Source: Hyphomicrobiales bacterium (GTDB taxonomy: Bacteria; Pseudomonadota; Alphaproteobacteria; Rhizobiales; Xanthobacteraceae). From it: a DNA stretch of 63,755 nucleotides. The DNA is taken from contig JACESF010000019.1 in assembly GCA_013911975.1 (NCBI GenBank), positions 1-63,755 on the forward strand, written 5' to 3'. The position numbers and the translations under genes are program-made. Numbering within the stretch: position 1 is the first letter of the stretch; each line of letters begins with the position of its first letter. Below the pieces are notes generated by a model that was not told the origin of the DNA, ran no database searches, and saw only the letters and a list, made by a program, of their open reading frames with translations. Positions 45,671 to 53,780 of this stretch are shown here, piece after piece.

Positions 45671-47416
45671 GTGCCCCCGCCACCCGCTTTGCCGCCGGAC
45701 CTGTTGAAACTGTTGCAGGACGGCTACCAGGCCCAGATGCGGGGCCTTCTGGGGGACGCGGCGCGCGCCTATCGCAAGGTTCTCCAGAAGGCGCCGGACA
45801 GCGTCGATGCGCTCCACCTGCTGGCGATGGTGCGCGGCAAGCAGGGCCTGTACGAGGATGCCATCCGCCTCTACCGGGATGCGCTGAAGCGCCGGCCCGA
45901 GGATGCCAAGCTCTGGTACAATCTCGGCCTCGTCTGCAACGCCGCCGGCCGCCCGCACGAGGCGGGAAACGCCTATGCCGAGGCGCTGGCACGGGACCCC
46001 GCGACCCATGAGGGGCTGGGCCTGTGGTACGCCACGCGACGCCCCCTGTGCGACTGGAGCGACCATGACCGCCTCATGGCGGCGCTGCGGGCCAGCGCGG
46101 ACCCGGCCTGCGCACCCGCGCAGCCGTTCGACACGCTCATGCTGGACGATCCCGCGCTCCAGCTCGCCGTCGCCCGCCGCCGCATGGCGCAGGTTCCCCC
46201 AAAAGCCCCCGGGCGCGCCGAGCCCTTGCCTCCGCGGCAACCGGGCCGCCTGCGCATCGGCTATCTTTCCGCCGACTTCCGGGAGCATCCCGTCACGCAT
46301 CTCGTGGTCCGCCTGCTGGAGCGCCACGACCGCGCGCGGTTCGAGGTGCTCGCCCTCTCCACCGGCATCGACGACGGCTCCGCCTACCGCGCGCGCATCC
46401 GGGGCGCGGTGGACCGGTTCATCGATTGCGCGGGCGCCGATCTCGACGCCATGGAGGCGCGGATCCGGGACGCGGGCATCGACATCCTGGTGGATCTCAT
46501 GGGCCATACGGGCGGCAATAGCAGCGCCCTCTTTGCCCGCCGCGCGGCGCCCGTGCAGGTGAGCTATCTGGGCTATCCGGGCACCACGGGCGCGCCGGAA
46601 ATGGACTATGTCATCGCCGATGCCGCCGTGCTGCCGCCGGTGGACGCGGCCACCTTCAGCGAGGCGGCGGCCTATCTGCCGGACATCTACCAGCCCTGCG
46701 ACCCGGACCTCGTGCTTCCGCCGGCCCCGGACCGTGCCGCCTGCGGCCTGCCGGAGGAGGGTGTGGTGTTCTGCGCCTTCAACAGCCCGCAGAAGATCGA
46801 CCCCGAGACCTTCGGCCTCTGGATGGACCTGCTGCGGGAGGTGCCCGGAAGCGTGCTCTGGCTGCTGGCCGCCCCTGAGGCGGTGGAGGCCAATCTGCTG
46901 CGGGAGGCGCAGGCCCGGGGCGTGCCGCCGGAGCGGCTGGTGTTCGCCCCCCGCGTGCCGGTGGCCGAGCATCTCGCCCGCATCCCGCTGGCGGATCTCT
47001 TCCTGGACACGTTTCCTTACACCGCGCACACCACCGCCAACGACATGCTGCGCATGGGCGTGCCCGTGGTGACGCGGACGGGAGCCACCTTCGCCTCGCG
47101 CGTGGCGGCGAGCCTGCTCGTCCTCATGGACTGCCCCGAACTCGTAACGGCGGATGCGCCGTCCTATGCCGCGCTCGCCCTTGCGCTGGCCCGCGACCCG
47201 GACCGCCGCGCCGCGCTGCGCGACCGGCTGGCGCGGATGCGAACCCGGTCCGCGCTGTTCGACATCGAGCGCTACCGCATCCATCTGGAAGCCGCCTATG
47301 AGGCGATGATGGCGCGCGCCCTGAGCGGCGAGCCGCCCACGCCCTTCGCCATTCTCCGCGCCCCGTCCTCGGAAGGGGCTGCGCCGGGCGCGGCATCTGG
47401 GACTGGAGCGCCTTGA
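45671..47416 (+). CDS. TPR and SPINDLY-type GT41 glycosyltransferase
   Basis: 581 residues from GTG 45671. Three TPR units occupy about residues 10-120 (AARAYRKVLQKAPDSVDALH, WYNLGLVCNAAGRPHEAGNA). The C-terminal O-linked GlcNAc transferase-like region starts at LRIGYLSADFREHPVTHLV and includes VQVSYLGYPGTTGAPEMDY, FNSPQKIDPETF and LDTFPYTAHTTANDML. GT41 enzymes transfer a sugar from a UDP/GDP donor to protein Ser/Thr. In bacteria they may glycosylate adhesins or flagellins; no target gene is adjacent. Confidence 0.92.
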   Translation: MPPPPALPPDLLKLLQDGYQAQMRGLLGDAARAYRKVLQKAPDSVDALHLLAMVRGKQGLYEDAIRLYRDALKRRPEDAKLWYNLGLVCNAAGRPHEAGNAYAEALARDPATHEGLGLWYATRRPLCDWSDHDRLMAALRASADPACAPAQPFDTLMLDDPALQLAVARRRMAQVPPKAPGRAEPLPPRQPGRLRIGYLSADFREHPVTHLVVRLLERHDRARFEVLALSTGIDDGSAYRARIRGAVDRFIDCAGADLDAMEARIRDAGIDILVDLMGHTGGNSSALFARRAAPVQVSYLGYPGTTGAPEMDYVIADAAVLPPVDAATFSEAAAYLPDIYQPCDPDLVLPPAPDRAACGLPEEGVVFCAFNSPQKIDPETFGLWMDLLREVPGSVLWLLAAPEAVEANLLREAQARGVPPERLVFAPRVPVAEHLARIPLADLFLDTFPYTAHTTANDMLRMGVPVVTRTGATFASRVAASLLVLMDCPELVTADAPSYAALALALARDPDRRAALRDRLARMRTRSALFDIERYRIHLEAAYEAMMARALSGEPPTPFAILRAPSSEGAAPGAASGTGAP

Positions 47417-47541
47417 GCTGCTTGGCCTGGTTGCGGGGGGCAACCAGTGCCGGACGCCGATCGCGGTGCTCCAGCGCATCCGCGCCGAAAAGCCGGATTT
47501 GTTCGTCCGCCGACCCAGCATGACAGGCTGGGGCTGAACAC

Positions 47542-48480
47542 CTATCCCGCCGCCTCCGCGGCCGCCGTCCAGAAGGCTTCGGCCGCGGGCGCCATGCGGG
47601 CGCGGGGGCGCACCAGCAGGATGTCCATGGGGATGTCCCAGGCCGCATCGCCCGCCCGCGCGAGGCGACCTTCCGGCGCGAGGTCGCCGGCCAAGGGCGA
47701 ACCCTCCAAGAGATCGCCTGCTACGAGGCTGAGCGGAGCGAAGGCGAGGCCGCGCCCCGCCGCCGCCTGGGCCGCCAGCGCCGTGGAGAGGTGAGAGGTG
47801 AAGACGGGTCGCAGGACCGCGTCCGGCCCGTGCGCCGCGCGCGCCGCCTCCACGATGCGGCCCATGCCGGATTCCGCGCTGTAGGCGAGATAGGGCAGGG
47901 GCGCTGCCGCCGTTCCCGGCAGGCGGTGGAGCGGGGCGCCCGCGTCGTCGCGGCCGCACACCGGCACCAGCGTATCCCCGCCGAGCCGGACGGAGCGGAA
48001 CGCCGGGGCATCGAGCCGGATGCGCGCGGCGGGATGGTGGTGGCACAGCAGGAATTGCGCGCGCCCCTCCAGCATGGCGCGCTCGCAGGCCACCATGTTG
48101 TCCGCCATGAGCCGCACCGCGTTCTCGCCCACGGCCCCCTCCAGGGTGCGCAGCCACCGGGGGAAGAAGGTGAGGGAAAGGGCGTGGGTGGCGAGGAAGG
48201 TGAGTTCGCCCGCGCCGGCCTGCGCCGCCTCCAGCGCCGCCGCGCGCCCGCGCCGCAGCAGGTGCAGGGCCTGTTCCGCCGTGGGCAGGAAGGCGGTTCC
48301 GGCGGGGGTGAGGGCGAGGCGGTGCGTGTCCCGGTCCACCAGCGGCGCGCCCACCCAGGCCTCCAGCGCGCGGATGCGGCGGCTGAAGGCGGGCTGCGTG
48401 ATGTTGCGCTTCTCCGCCGCGCGGGAAAAATTCATTCCCTCCGCGAGGGCGAGGAAATCCTCGAGCCAGGCCGCCTCCAT
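47542..48480 (-). CDS. LysR-family transcriptional regulator
   Basis: 312 residues. The N-terminal helix-turn-helix MEAAWLEDFLALAEGMNFS through AAEKRNITQPAFSRRI is standard for LysR proteins, and a periplasmic-binding-protein-like effector domain follows. ATG 48480 is taken as the start. It is transcribed divergently from a tartrate-dehydrogenase-like gene, with 96 bp between starts, the usual arrangement for a LysR regulator and its target. The dyad GAAC-AAG-GTTC (48497-48507) in that gap is a candidate binding half. The effector could be tartrate or a related 2-hydroxyacid (inference). Confidence 0.92.
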   Translation of the reverse strand: MEAAWLEDFLALAEGMNFSRAAEKRNITQPAFSRRIRALEAWVGAPLVDRDTHRLALTPAGTAFLPTAEQALHLLRRGRAAALEAAQAGAGELTFLATHALSLTFFPRWLRTLEGAVGENAVRLMADNMVACERAMLEGRAQFLLCHHHPAARIRLDAPAFRSVRLGGDTLVPVCGRDDAGAPLHRLPGTAAAPLPYLAYSAESGMGRIVEAARAAHGPDAVLRPVFTSHLSTALAAQAAAGRGLAFAPLSLVAGDLLEGSPLAGDLAPEGRLARAGDAAWDIPMDILLVRPRARMAPAAEAFWTAAAEAAG

Positions 48481-48576
48481 CCATGCGCTCCCGATATGGA
48501 ACAAGGTTCAAACGGCATAGGGCATTTCCCGGCACGCGCGATAGGGTGCGCGGGACAAAGACAGGGAGGCACGTCC

Positions 48577-49641
48577 ATGGCCCAGTATCGCATCGCCACC
48601 ATTCCCGGCGACGGCATCGGCAACGAGGTGGTGCCCGAGGGCATCCGCGTGCTGGAGGCCGCCGGCAAGCGGTTCGGCCTCTCCTTCCAATGGGACCATT
48701 TCGACTGGAGCTGCGCCTATTTCCAGAAGCACGGCGAGATGATGCCCAAGGACGGGCTCGACCGCATCAAGGGCCATGACGCCATCTATCTCGGCGCGGT
48801 GGGCTTTCCCGGCGTGCCGGACCATGTCTCGCTCTGGGGCCTGCTCATCCCCATCCGCCGCAACTTCCGGCAATATGTGGCGCTGCGCCCGGTGCGGCTG
48901 CTGAAGGGCATGACCAGCCCGCTCGCGGGCCGCACGGCGAAGGACATCGACTTCTTCGTGGTGCGCGAGAACAACGAGGGCGAGTATTCCGAGATCGGCG
49001 GGCGCATGTATCGCGACACGCCCGAGGAATTCGCCTCCCAGCAGGCGGTCTTCACGCGCAAGGGCACGGACGCCATCATGCGCTACGCCTTCGAGCTGGC
49101 CCGCACCCGCGCGAAGAAGCACGTCACGTCCGCCACCAAGTCCAACGGCATCGTCCACACCATGCCGTTCTGGGACGAGCGCTTCGCGGCTGTGAAGCAG
49201 GATTATCCCGACGTGCGCACGGACCAGTACCATATCGACATCCTGGCGGCGCATTTCGTCATGAACCCGGACCGGTTCGACGTGGTGGTGGCCTCCAACC
49301 TGTTCGGCGACATCCTGTCGGACCTCGGCCCGGCGGTGGCGGGGTCGCTCGGCATCGCGCCGGGGGCGAACATCAATCCCGAGCGGGACTTCCCCTCCAT
49401 GTTCGAGCCGGTGCACGGGTCGGCGCCGGACATTGCGGGCCAGGGCATCGCCAATCCCATCGGCCAGATCTGGTCGGGCGCCATGATGCTGGAGCATCTC
49501 GGCCACAAGGACGCGGCCGACGCGGTGATCACGGCCATCGAGACGGTTCTGGCGGACCCGGCCGCGCGCACCCGCGATCTCGGCGGCACCGCGACGACGG
49601 CGCAGTGCGGCGCAGCTGTCGCGGCGGCGGTGGCGGGCTGA
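48577..49641 (+). CDS. ttuC: Tartrate dehydrogenase/decarboxylase family protein
   Basis: 354 residues of the isocitrate/isopropylmalate dehydrogenase fold: ATIPGDGIGNEVVPEG, RENNEGEYSEIGGRMY, the Lys/Asp site THMP-like GIVHTMPFW, and SNLFGDILSDLGPAVAGSLG. Length and blocks match TtuC/tartrate dehydrogenase, which oxidises tartrate, malate or related acids with NAD+ and may decarboxylate. GGGAGG precedes the ATG by about seven bases. Control by the divergent LysR gene is likely. Confidence 0.92.
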   Translation: MAQYRIATIPGDGIGNEVVPEGIRVLEAAGKRFGLSFQWDHFDWSCAYFQKHGEMMPKDGLDRIKGHDAIYLGAVGFPGVPDHVSLWGLLIPIRRNFRQYVALRPVRLLKGMTSPLAGRTAKDIDFFVVRENNEGEYSEIGGRMYRDTPEEFASQQAVFTRKGTDAIMRYAFELARTRAKKHVTSATKSNGIVHTMPFWDERFAAVKQDYPDVRTDQYHIDILAAHFVMNPDRFDVVVASNLFGDILSDLGPAVAGSLGIAPGANINPERDFPSMFEPVHGSAPDIAGQGIANPIGQIWSGAMMLEHLGHKDAADAVITAIETVLADPAARTRDLGGTATTAQCGAAVAAAVAG

Positions 49642-49687
49642 TCCGCCGACATCCGGGGTGGCGCGGCGCCTGCCGTGCCCCCCGAGC

Positions 49688-50617
49688 CTATTTCCGCCCG
49701 GTGAGAAACGCGAAGAGGCCGCGCCGTCCCTCGCGGGGGGGATGGGCGAACAGGTGCTGGAAATAGGCCAGCACGGACGGGGGCGGCTCGGCGAGGCGGG
49801 CGAGCTGGCGCACGTTGCGCACCTTGTGCTCCTTCATCAGGGCCCACAGCATCTTCGCGGTGTCCCGGTCGTCCCGCACCTGGTCGAGGGCTTTTTCCAG
49901 CATCAGCACCGCCTCGCGCACCTCGCCCGTCGCGTCGCGCGCCAGGGGCACGGGCGGGCCGAGCACCACCAGCGGCTCCTCGAGAACGGCGAGGCGGGGA
50001 TTGAGGCGCAGCGCGCGCATGTAGAAATCCACGTCCGCCCGGCGGCGCAGGCGCGGATCATAGTCCAGCGGCGGCGTGCGGCGGTGGATGGTGGTGCTGG
50101 GCGGGCCGATGGGATTTTCCCGCAGCAGCCGTTCCGGCTGGCGTCGCAGGGGCCCCACCTTGTCCGCCGTTGGCACCAGCGGCTCGGCATCCTCTTCCCG
50201 GATCGCCCCGGCGACGCCCAGGATCGCGTCCGGCGTGTCCGCCATCAGCCGCACGAACTGCCCGAGCGCATCGGCATTGGCGAAGCGGTCCTGCGGCAGG
50301 AGCATCTTGATGAGCGGCGCCCGCGAGAGGCGCGACGCCTCGTCCCAGTTCTGCGGCACCTGGAGCGGCTGGGGATTGCGGAAATAGCGCATCCGGCCGC
50401 CGAAATCATAGGTGCGGACCAGGGCCTCGAGCGAATCGTCCCGCGAATCGTCGGTGATGACCACCTCATAATCGAGGAAGCGCTGGACCACGACGGAATC
50501 GAGCGCGAGCTCCATATCCTCCAGCAGGCCCTCGGCATCGGGCGATGCGGGGATACAGACCGAGACGGCGGGCAGGTCGGGCAAAGGGACATCTCTCGCG
50601 GCGGGCGGGCCATTCAA
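49688..50617 (-). CDS. Glycosyltransferase family 2 protein
   Basis: 309 residues if started at TTG 50617; a TTG at 50584 with GAGAG upstream (MPDLPAVSVCIPAS) is equally plausible, since no in-frame ATG exists near the N-terminus. The GT2 nucleotide-sugar fold is evident in VSVCIPASPDAEGLLEDMEL, YEVVITDDSRDDS and the RADVDFYMRAL segment. The usual DXD motif seems replaced by LLPQDRFAN. Cytoplasmic. Sugar and acceptor unknown; there are no other polysaccharide genes nearby. Confidence 0.85.
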   Translation of the reverse strand: MNGPPAARDVPLPDLPAVSVCIPASPDAEGLLEDMELALDSVVVQRFLDYEVVITDDSRDDSLEALVRTYDFGGRMRYFRNPQPLQVPQNWDEASRLSRAPLIKMLLPQDRFANADALGQFVRLMADTPDAILGVAGAIREEDAEPLVPTADKVGPLRRQPERLLRENPIGPPSTTIHRRTPPLDYDPRLRRRADVDFYMRALRLNPRLAVLEEPLVVLGPPVPLARDATGEVREAVLMLEKALDQVRDDRDTAKMLWALMKEHKVRNVRQLARLAEPPPSVLAYFQHLFAHPPREGRRGLFAFLTGRK

Positions 50618-50662
50618 GCCGCGCGGCGCCGGGGGATCAAGCGGCTTGATGCTGCGCTGCCC

Positions 50663-51574
50663 TCACGCCCGCAGGAAGGCCCGGAGCGCCAGCAGGGTTT
50701 CCAGCGGCCGCTCCTCCTGGAGCAGATGGCCGCAATCGAGAGCGTGGCCGGACACGTGCAGCGCCTTCTCCCGCCAGGTGTCGAGCACGTCGTAAAGCTC
50801 TCCCACCACGCCGCGCGCGCCCCAGAGGGCCAGCAGCGGGGCAGTCACCCGCGCATCGCGGTCCGCCGCGTCGTGGACGAGGTCGATGCCGGCGGCGGCG
50901 CGGTAGTCCTCGCAGATGGCGTGGCGCGTCGCCGGGTCCAGGTAGCAGCGCAGATATTCCGCGAAGGCTTCCGGCTCGGTGGCGCCCGGCGTCCGGGACT
51001 GGCCGGCGAGATGATGGCGCAGGAAATATTCTGGGTCCGCGCCGATCAGGTGCTCGGGCAGCGGGTGGGGCTGGATGAGGAAGAACCACCAGAAATAGCG
51101 CGTGGCGAAGGCCTTGTCGGTGCGCGCGTACATGGTGGCGGTGGGCGCGATGTCCATGACGCAGAGGCGCGAGACGGCATCGGGATGGTCGAGCGCCATG
51201 CGGTGGGCGACGCGCCCGCCCCGGTCGTGGCCCACCACGGCGAAGCGTGGGAAACCAAGCCGCGCCATGAGCGCCACCTGGTCCGCCGCCATGGCACGCT
51301 TGGAATAGGCGATGTGGTCCGGCCCGCCCTCGGGCTTGGCGCTGTCGCCGTAGCCGCGCAGGTCCGGCGCCACCACGGTGAAGTCGCGGGCGAGCGCGGG
51401 GGCGATCTTGCGCCAGGTGACATGGGTCTGGGGATGGCCGTGGAGCAGGAGGAGGGGCGGACCTTCCCCGGCGGTGGCGGCGCGCAGGGTGAGCCCGCCC
51501 GCCTCGATGTCCAGCAGCCGGAACCCCTCCATGAGGGGCGCGGAGCCTCGCTCGATCACGTCATCGCCCGCCAT
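50663..51574 (-). CDS. Alpha/beta hydrolase of the haloacetate dehalogenase type
   Basis: 303 residues from ATG 51574 (GGGAGGA upstream). Nucleophile Asp in VVGHDRGGRVAHRMALD; HGHPQTHVTWRKIAPALA and RGYGDSAKPEG; catalytic His in LDCGHLLQEERP; and the ICEDYRAAAGID tyrosine block. These match fluoroacetate dehalogenases. However, the halide-pocket block, normally with a His-Trp pair, reads YFWWFFLIQP: the His position is Trp. It may dehalogenate other haloacids or hydrolyse an epoxide or ester. Upstream lie palindromic repeats that follow the liv operon. Confidence 0.85.
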   Translation of the reverse strand: MAGDDVIERGSAPLMEGFRLLDIEAGGLTLRAATAGEGPPLLLLHGHPQTHVTWRKIAPALARDFTVVAPDLRGYGDSAKPEGGPDHIAYSKRAMAADQVALMARLGFPRFAVVGHDRGGRVAHRMALDHPDAVSRLCVMDIAPTATMYARTDKAFATRYFWWFFLIQPHPLPEHLIGADPEYFLRHHLAGQSRTPGATEPEAFAEYLRCYLDPATRHAICEDYRAAAGIDLVHDAADRDARVTAPLLALWGARGVVGELYDVLDTWREKALHVSGHALDCGHLLQEERPLETLLALRAFLRA

Positions 51575-51629
51575 GCCATCCTCCCGTTTCGGCGCATTGT
51601 GCCACGGGCGGCGGGGAAGGGCCCATGCC

Positions 51630-51748
51630 GGGCCGGCATCAAATGATGGCGGCCCGGCGAGAGGGGGGAAGATCACGGGCCGGCATCAAATGATGGCAGC
51701 CCGGCGAGAGGGCGACGATTTCGGGCCGGCATCAAATGATGGCGGCCG
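51630..51748. repeat. Three tandem palindromic repeats
   Basis: Copies of a 26-base near-palindrome (gggccggcatca-aa-tgatgg[c]ggccc) start at 51630, 51677 and 51723, period 46-47. The first two copies agree over about 35 bases, then have 11-12 base differing linkers. Each can form a ~12-bp hairpin with one mismatch. They resemble the livM terminator stem at 51786-51815. Confidence 0.85.
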
Positions 51749-51781
51749 GGTGGCCGGGCGCCCGGTCGGGCCGCACAAACG

Positions 51782-51815
51782 AAAACCGGGCCGCCATCGC
51801 GTGATGACGGCCCGG
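51782..51815 (-). terminator. liv operon intrinsic terminator
   Basis: On the minus strand: stem CCGGGCCG-t-CATC / GATG-g-CGGCCCGG around a four-base loop, followed by TTTTCGTTTG. It begins 28 bases after the livM stop. Its arms share the GGGCCG...CATC core with the three repeats beyond it. Confidence 0.75.
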
Positions 51816-51842
51816 CGAAACAGGGGAGAGGAAGGGCGGGGC

Positions 51843-52823
51843 TCAGGCTCCGGCCTTTTCCTTCCGCTTCTGCACGAAGGCGATGACCTCGCCGACGATG
51901 CCGCGCCGGAACAGGGACACGGCCAGGACGAAGATTGTGCCCTGGATGACGAGGACCCACTCGCCGAGGGAGGCGAGGTAGTTCTGCATGGCGACGATGA
52001 CGGCGGCGCCGACCACCGGGCCGATGATGGTGCCCATGCCGCCCACCAGGGTCATCAGCACCACCTCGCCGGACATCTGCCAGGCGACGTCGGTGAGGGA
52101 GGCGAGCTGGAAGACGATGGCCTTGGTGGATCCGGCAAGGCCCGTGAGTGCGGCGGACAGCACGAAGGCCAGCAGCTTGTATTGCTGGACCCGGTAGCCC
52201 AGCGACACGGCGCGCGGCTCGTTCTCGCGGATCGCCTTCAGGACCTGCCCGAACGGCGAGTACACCGCGCGGTAGATGATGGCGAAGCCGACGAGGAAGA
52301 TCACCAGGACCGCGTAATAGAGGTTGAAGTCGGAGGTGATGTCGTAGACGCCGAAGAAGGCGCGGCGGGGCACCGCCTGGAGGCCGTCCTCGCCGCCGGT
52401 GAACTTGGCCTGGAGGCAGAAGAAGAAGAACATCTGCGCGAGGGCCAGCGTCACCATGGCGAAATAGATGCCTTGGCGCTTGATGGCGAGCAGGCCCACC
52501 AGCAGGCCGAGGAGGGCGGCGAAGGCGACGCCGGTGAGGATGCCCAGTTCGGGTGTGAAGCCCATCATCTTGACGGTGTGGGCGCAGATGTAGCTGGCGC
52601 CGCCGAAGAACATGGCATGGCCGAAGGAGAGCAGGCCCGTATAGCCCAGCATCAGGTTGAAGGCGCAGGCGAAGAGCGCGAAGCACATCACCTTCATGAG
52701 GAAGACGGGATACACCGCGAAGGGCGCGGCGATGAGGGCGGCGAGCACCGCGATGCCGATGAGGATGCGCACGGGAGACAAGCCTTGCTGCGGGGCGGTC
52801 GCGGCGAGAGGGGAAGTGGTCAT
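51843..52823 (-). CDS. livM: Branched-chain amino acid-type ABC permease LivM
   Basis: 326 residues, about ten hydrophobic segments. The family block LGYTGLLSFGHAMFFGGASY and later GGMGTIIGPVVGAAV identify a LivM permease. Its partner LivH is encoded 13 bp upstream. An N-terminal polar stretch of ~15 residues precedes the first helix. It is the last gene of the operon livG-livF-SBP-livH-livM. Confidence 0.93.
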   Translation of the reverse strand: MTTSPLAATAPQQGLSPVRILIGIAVLAALIAAPFAVYPVFLMKVMCFALFACAFNLMLGYTGLLSFGHAMFFGGASYICAHTVKMMGFTPELGILTGVAFAALLGLLVGLLAIKRQGIYFAMVTLALAQMFFFFCLQAKFTGGEDGLQAVPRRAFFGVYDITSDFNLYYAVLVIFLVGFAIIYRAVYSPFGQVLKAIRENEPRAVSLGYRVQQYKLLAFVLSAALTGLAGSTKAIVFQLASLTDVAWQMSGEVVLMTLVGGMGTIIGPVVGAAVIVAMQNYLASLGEWVLVIQGTIFVLAVSLFRRGIVGEVIAFVQKRKEKAGA

Positions 52824-52836
52824 GGTCGGTCCCTTC

Positions 52837-53718
52837 TCACTTCGCGGTGCCGAACAGGCCGGCAGGCTTCACCATGAGCACGATGGCCATGATGACGAAG
52901 ATCACGGTGGAGGAGGCTTCCGGATAGAAGACCTTGGTGAGGCCCTCGACGACGCCGAGGCCGAAGCCGGTGACAATGGCGCCCATGATGGAGCCCATGC
53001 CGCCGATGACAACCACCGCGAACACCACGATGATGAGGTTCGAGCCCATGGTGGGGCTGACCTGGTAGGCGGGCGCGGCGAGCACGCCGGCGAGCGCGGC
53101 GAGGCCGACGCCGAAGCCGTAGGTGAGGGTGATCATGCGCGGCACGTCGATGCCGAAGGCCTGGACGAGATCGGGGCGCTCGGTGGCGGCGCGCAGGTAG
53201 GAGCCGAGCTTGGTGCGCTCGATGACGAACCAGGTGACGAGGCAGACCACGAGGGAGGCCACCACCACGAAGGCGCGGTAATTGGGCAGGAACATGAAGC
53301 CCAGATTGGTGCCGCCGGGCAGCGGGTTGCCGTAGGGCAGGCCCGATGAGCCGTATTGCCGCCGGAACAGGCCCTCGAGGATGAGCGCGAGGCCGAAGGT
53401 GAGCAGCAGGCCGTAGAGATGGTCGAGATTGTAGAGCCGCCTTAGCAGCGTGCGCTCGATCACCATGCCGATGATGGCGACCACGACGGGCGAGACGATG
53501 AGCGCCCCCCAGAACGGGATGCCCAGATAGTTCAGCGCCATCCAGGCGCCGAAGGCGCCCATCATATATTGCGCGCCGTGGGTGAAGTTGATGACGTTCA
53601 GCAGGCCGAAGATCACCGCCAGCCCGAGGCTCAGCATGGCGTAGAACGCCCCGTTGATGAGGCCGAGAAGCAGCTGACCGAACAACGCCTGGGGCGCGAC
53701 GCCGAGGAGCTCGAACAT
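52837..53718 (-). CDS. livH: Branched-chain amino acid-type ABC permease LivH
   Basis: 293 residues with about eight membrane segments. LivH features: FYAMLSLGLAVIFGLLNVIN, then FTHGAQYMMGAF and GGMGSIMGAIVTGFGLGVVE. It forms the membrane channel with LivM. A strong hairpin (53744-53772) lies between it and the preceding substrate-binding-protein gene, which may reduce expression of the permease relative to the binding protein. Confidence 0.93.
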   Translation of the reverse strand: MFELLGVAPQALFGQLLLGLINGAFYAMLSLGLAVIFGLLNVINFTHGAQYMMGAFGAWMALNYLGIPFWGALIVSPVVVAIIGMVIERTLLRRLYNLDHLYGLLLTFGLALILEGLFRRQYGSSGLPYGNPLPGGTNLGFMFLPNYRAFVVVASLVVCLVTWFVIERTKLGSYLRAATERPDLVQAFGIDVPRMITLTYGFGVGLAALAGVLAAPAYQVSPTMGSNLIIVVFAVVVIGGMGSIMGAIVTGFGLGVVEGLTKVFYPEASSTVIFVIMAIVLMVKPAGLFGTAK

Positions 53719-53743
53719 GGATCGTGGTCTCTCTGGAGGGAAG

Positions 53744-53772
53744 GCCGGCCGAGGGCTGCGCCCCCGGCCGGC
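53744..53772 (-). promoter_or_regulatory. Intercistronic hairpin after the binding-protein gene
   Basis: Arms gccggccgaggg and cccccggccggc, 11 of 12 pairs, five-base loop, 8 bases past the SBP stop. No U-tract follows. Probably an mRNA-stabilising or partial-termination element. Confidence 0.6.
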
Positions 53773-53780
53773 ACGTCGCG

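Noticed and set aside
51630..51748. Tandem repeats as a CRISPR array
   Set aside because: Only three units, linkers of 11-12 bases are too short for spacers, no cas genes, and the units are palindromes similar to the adjacent terminator.
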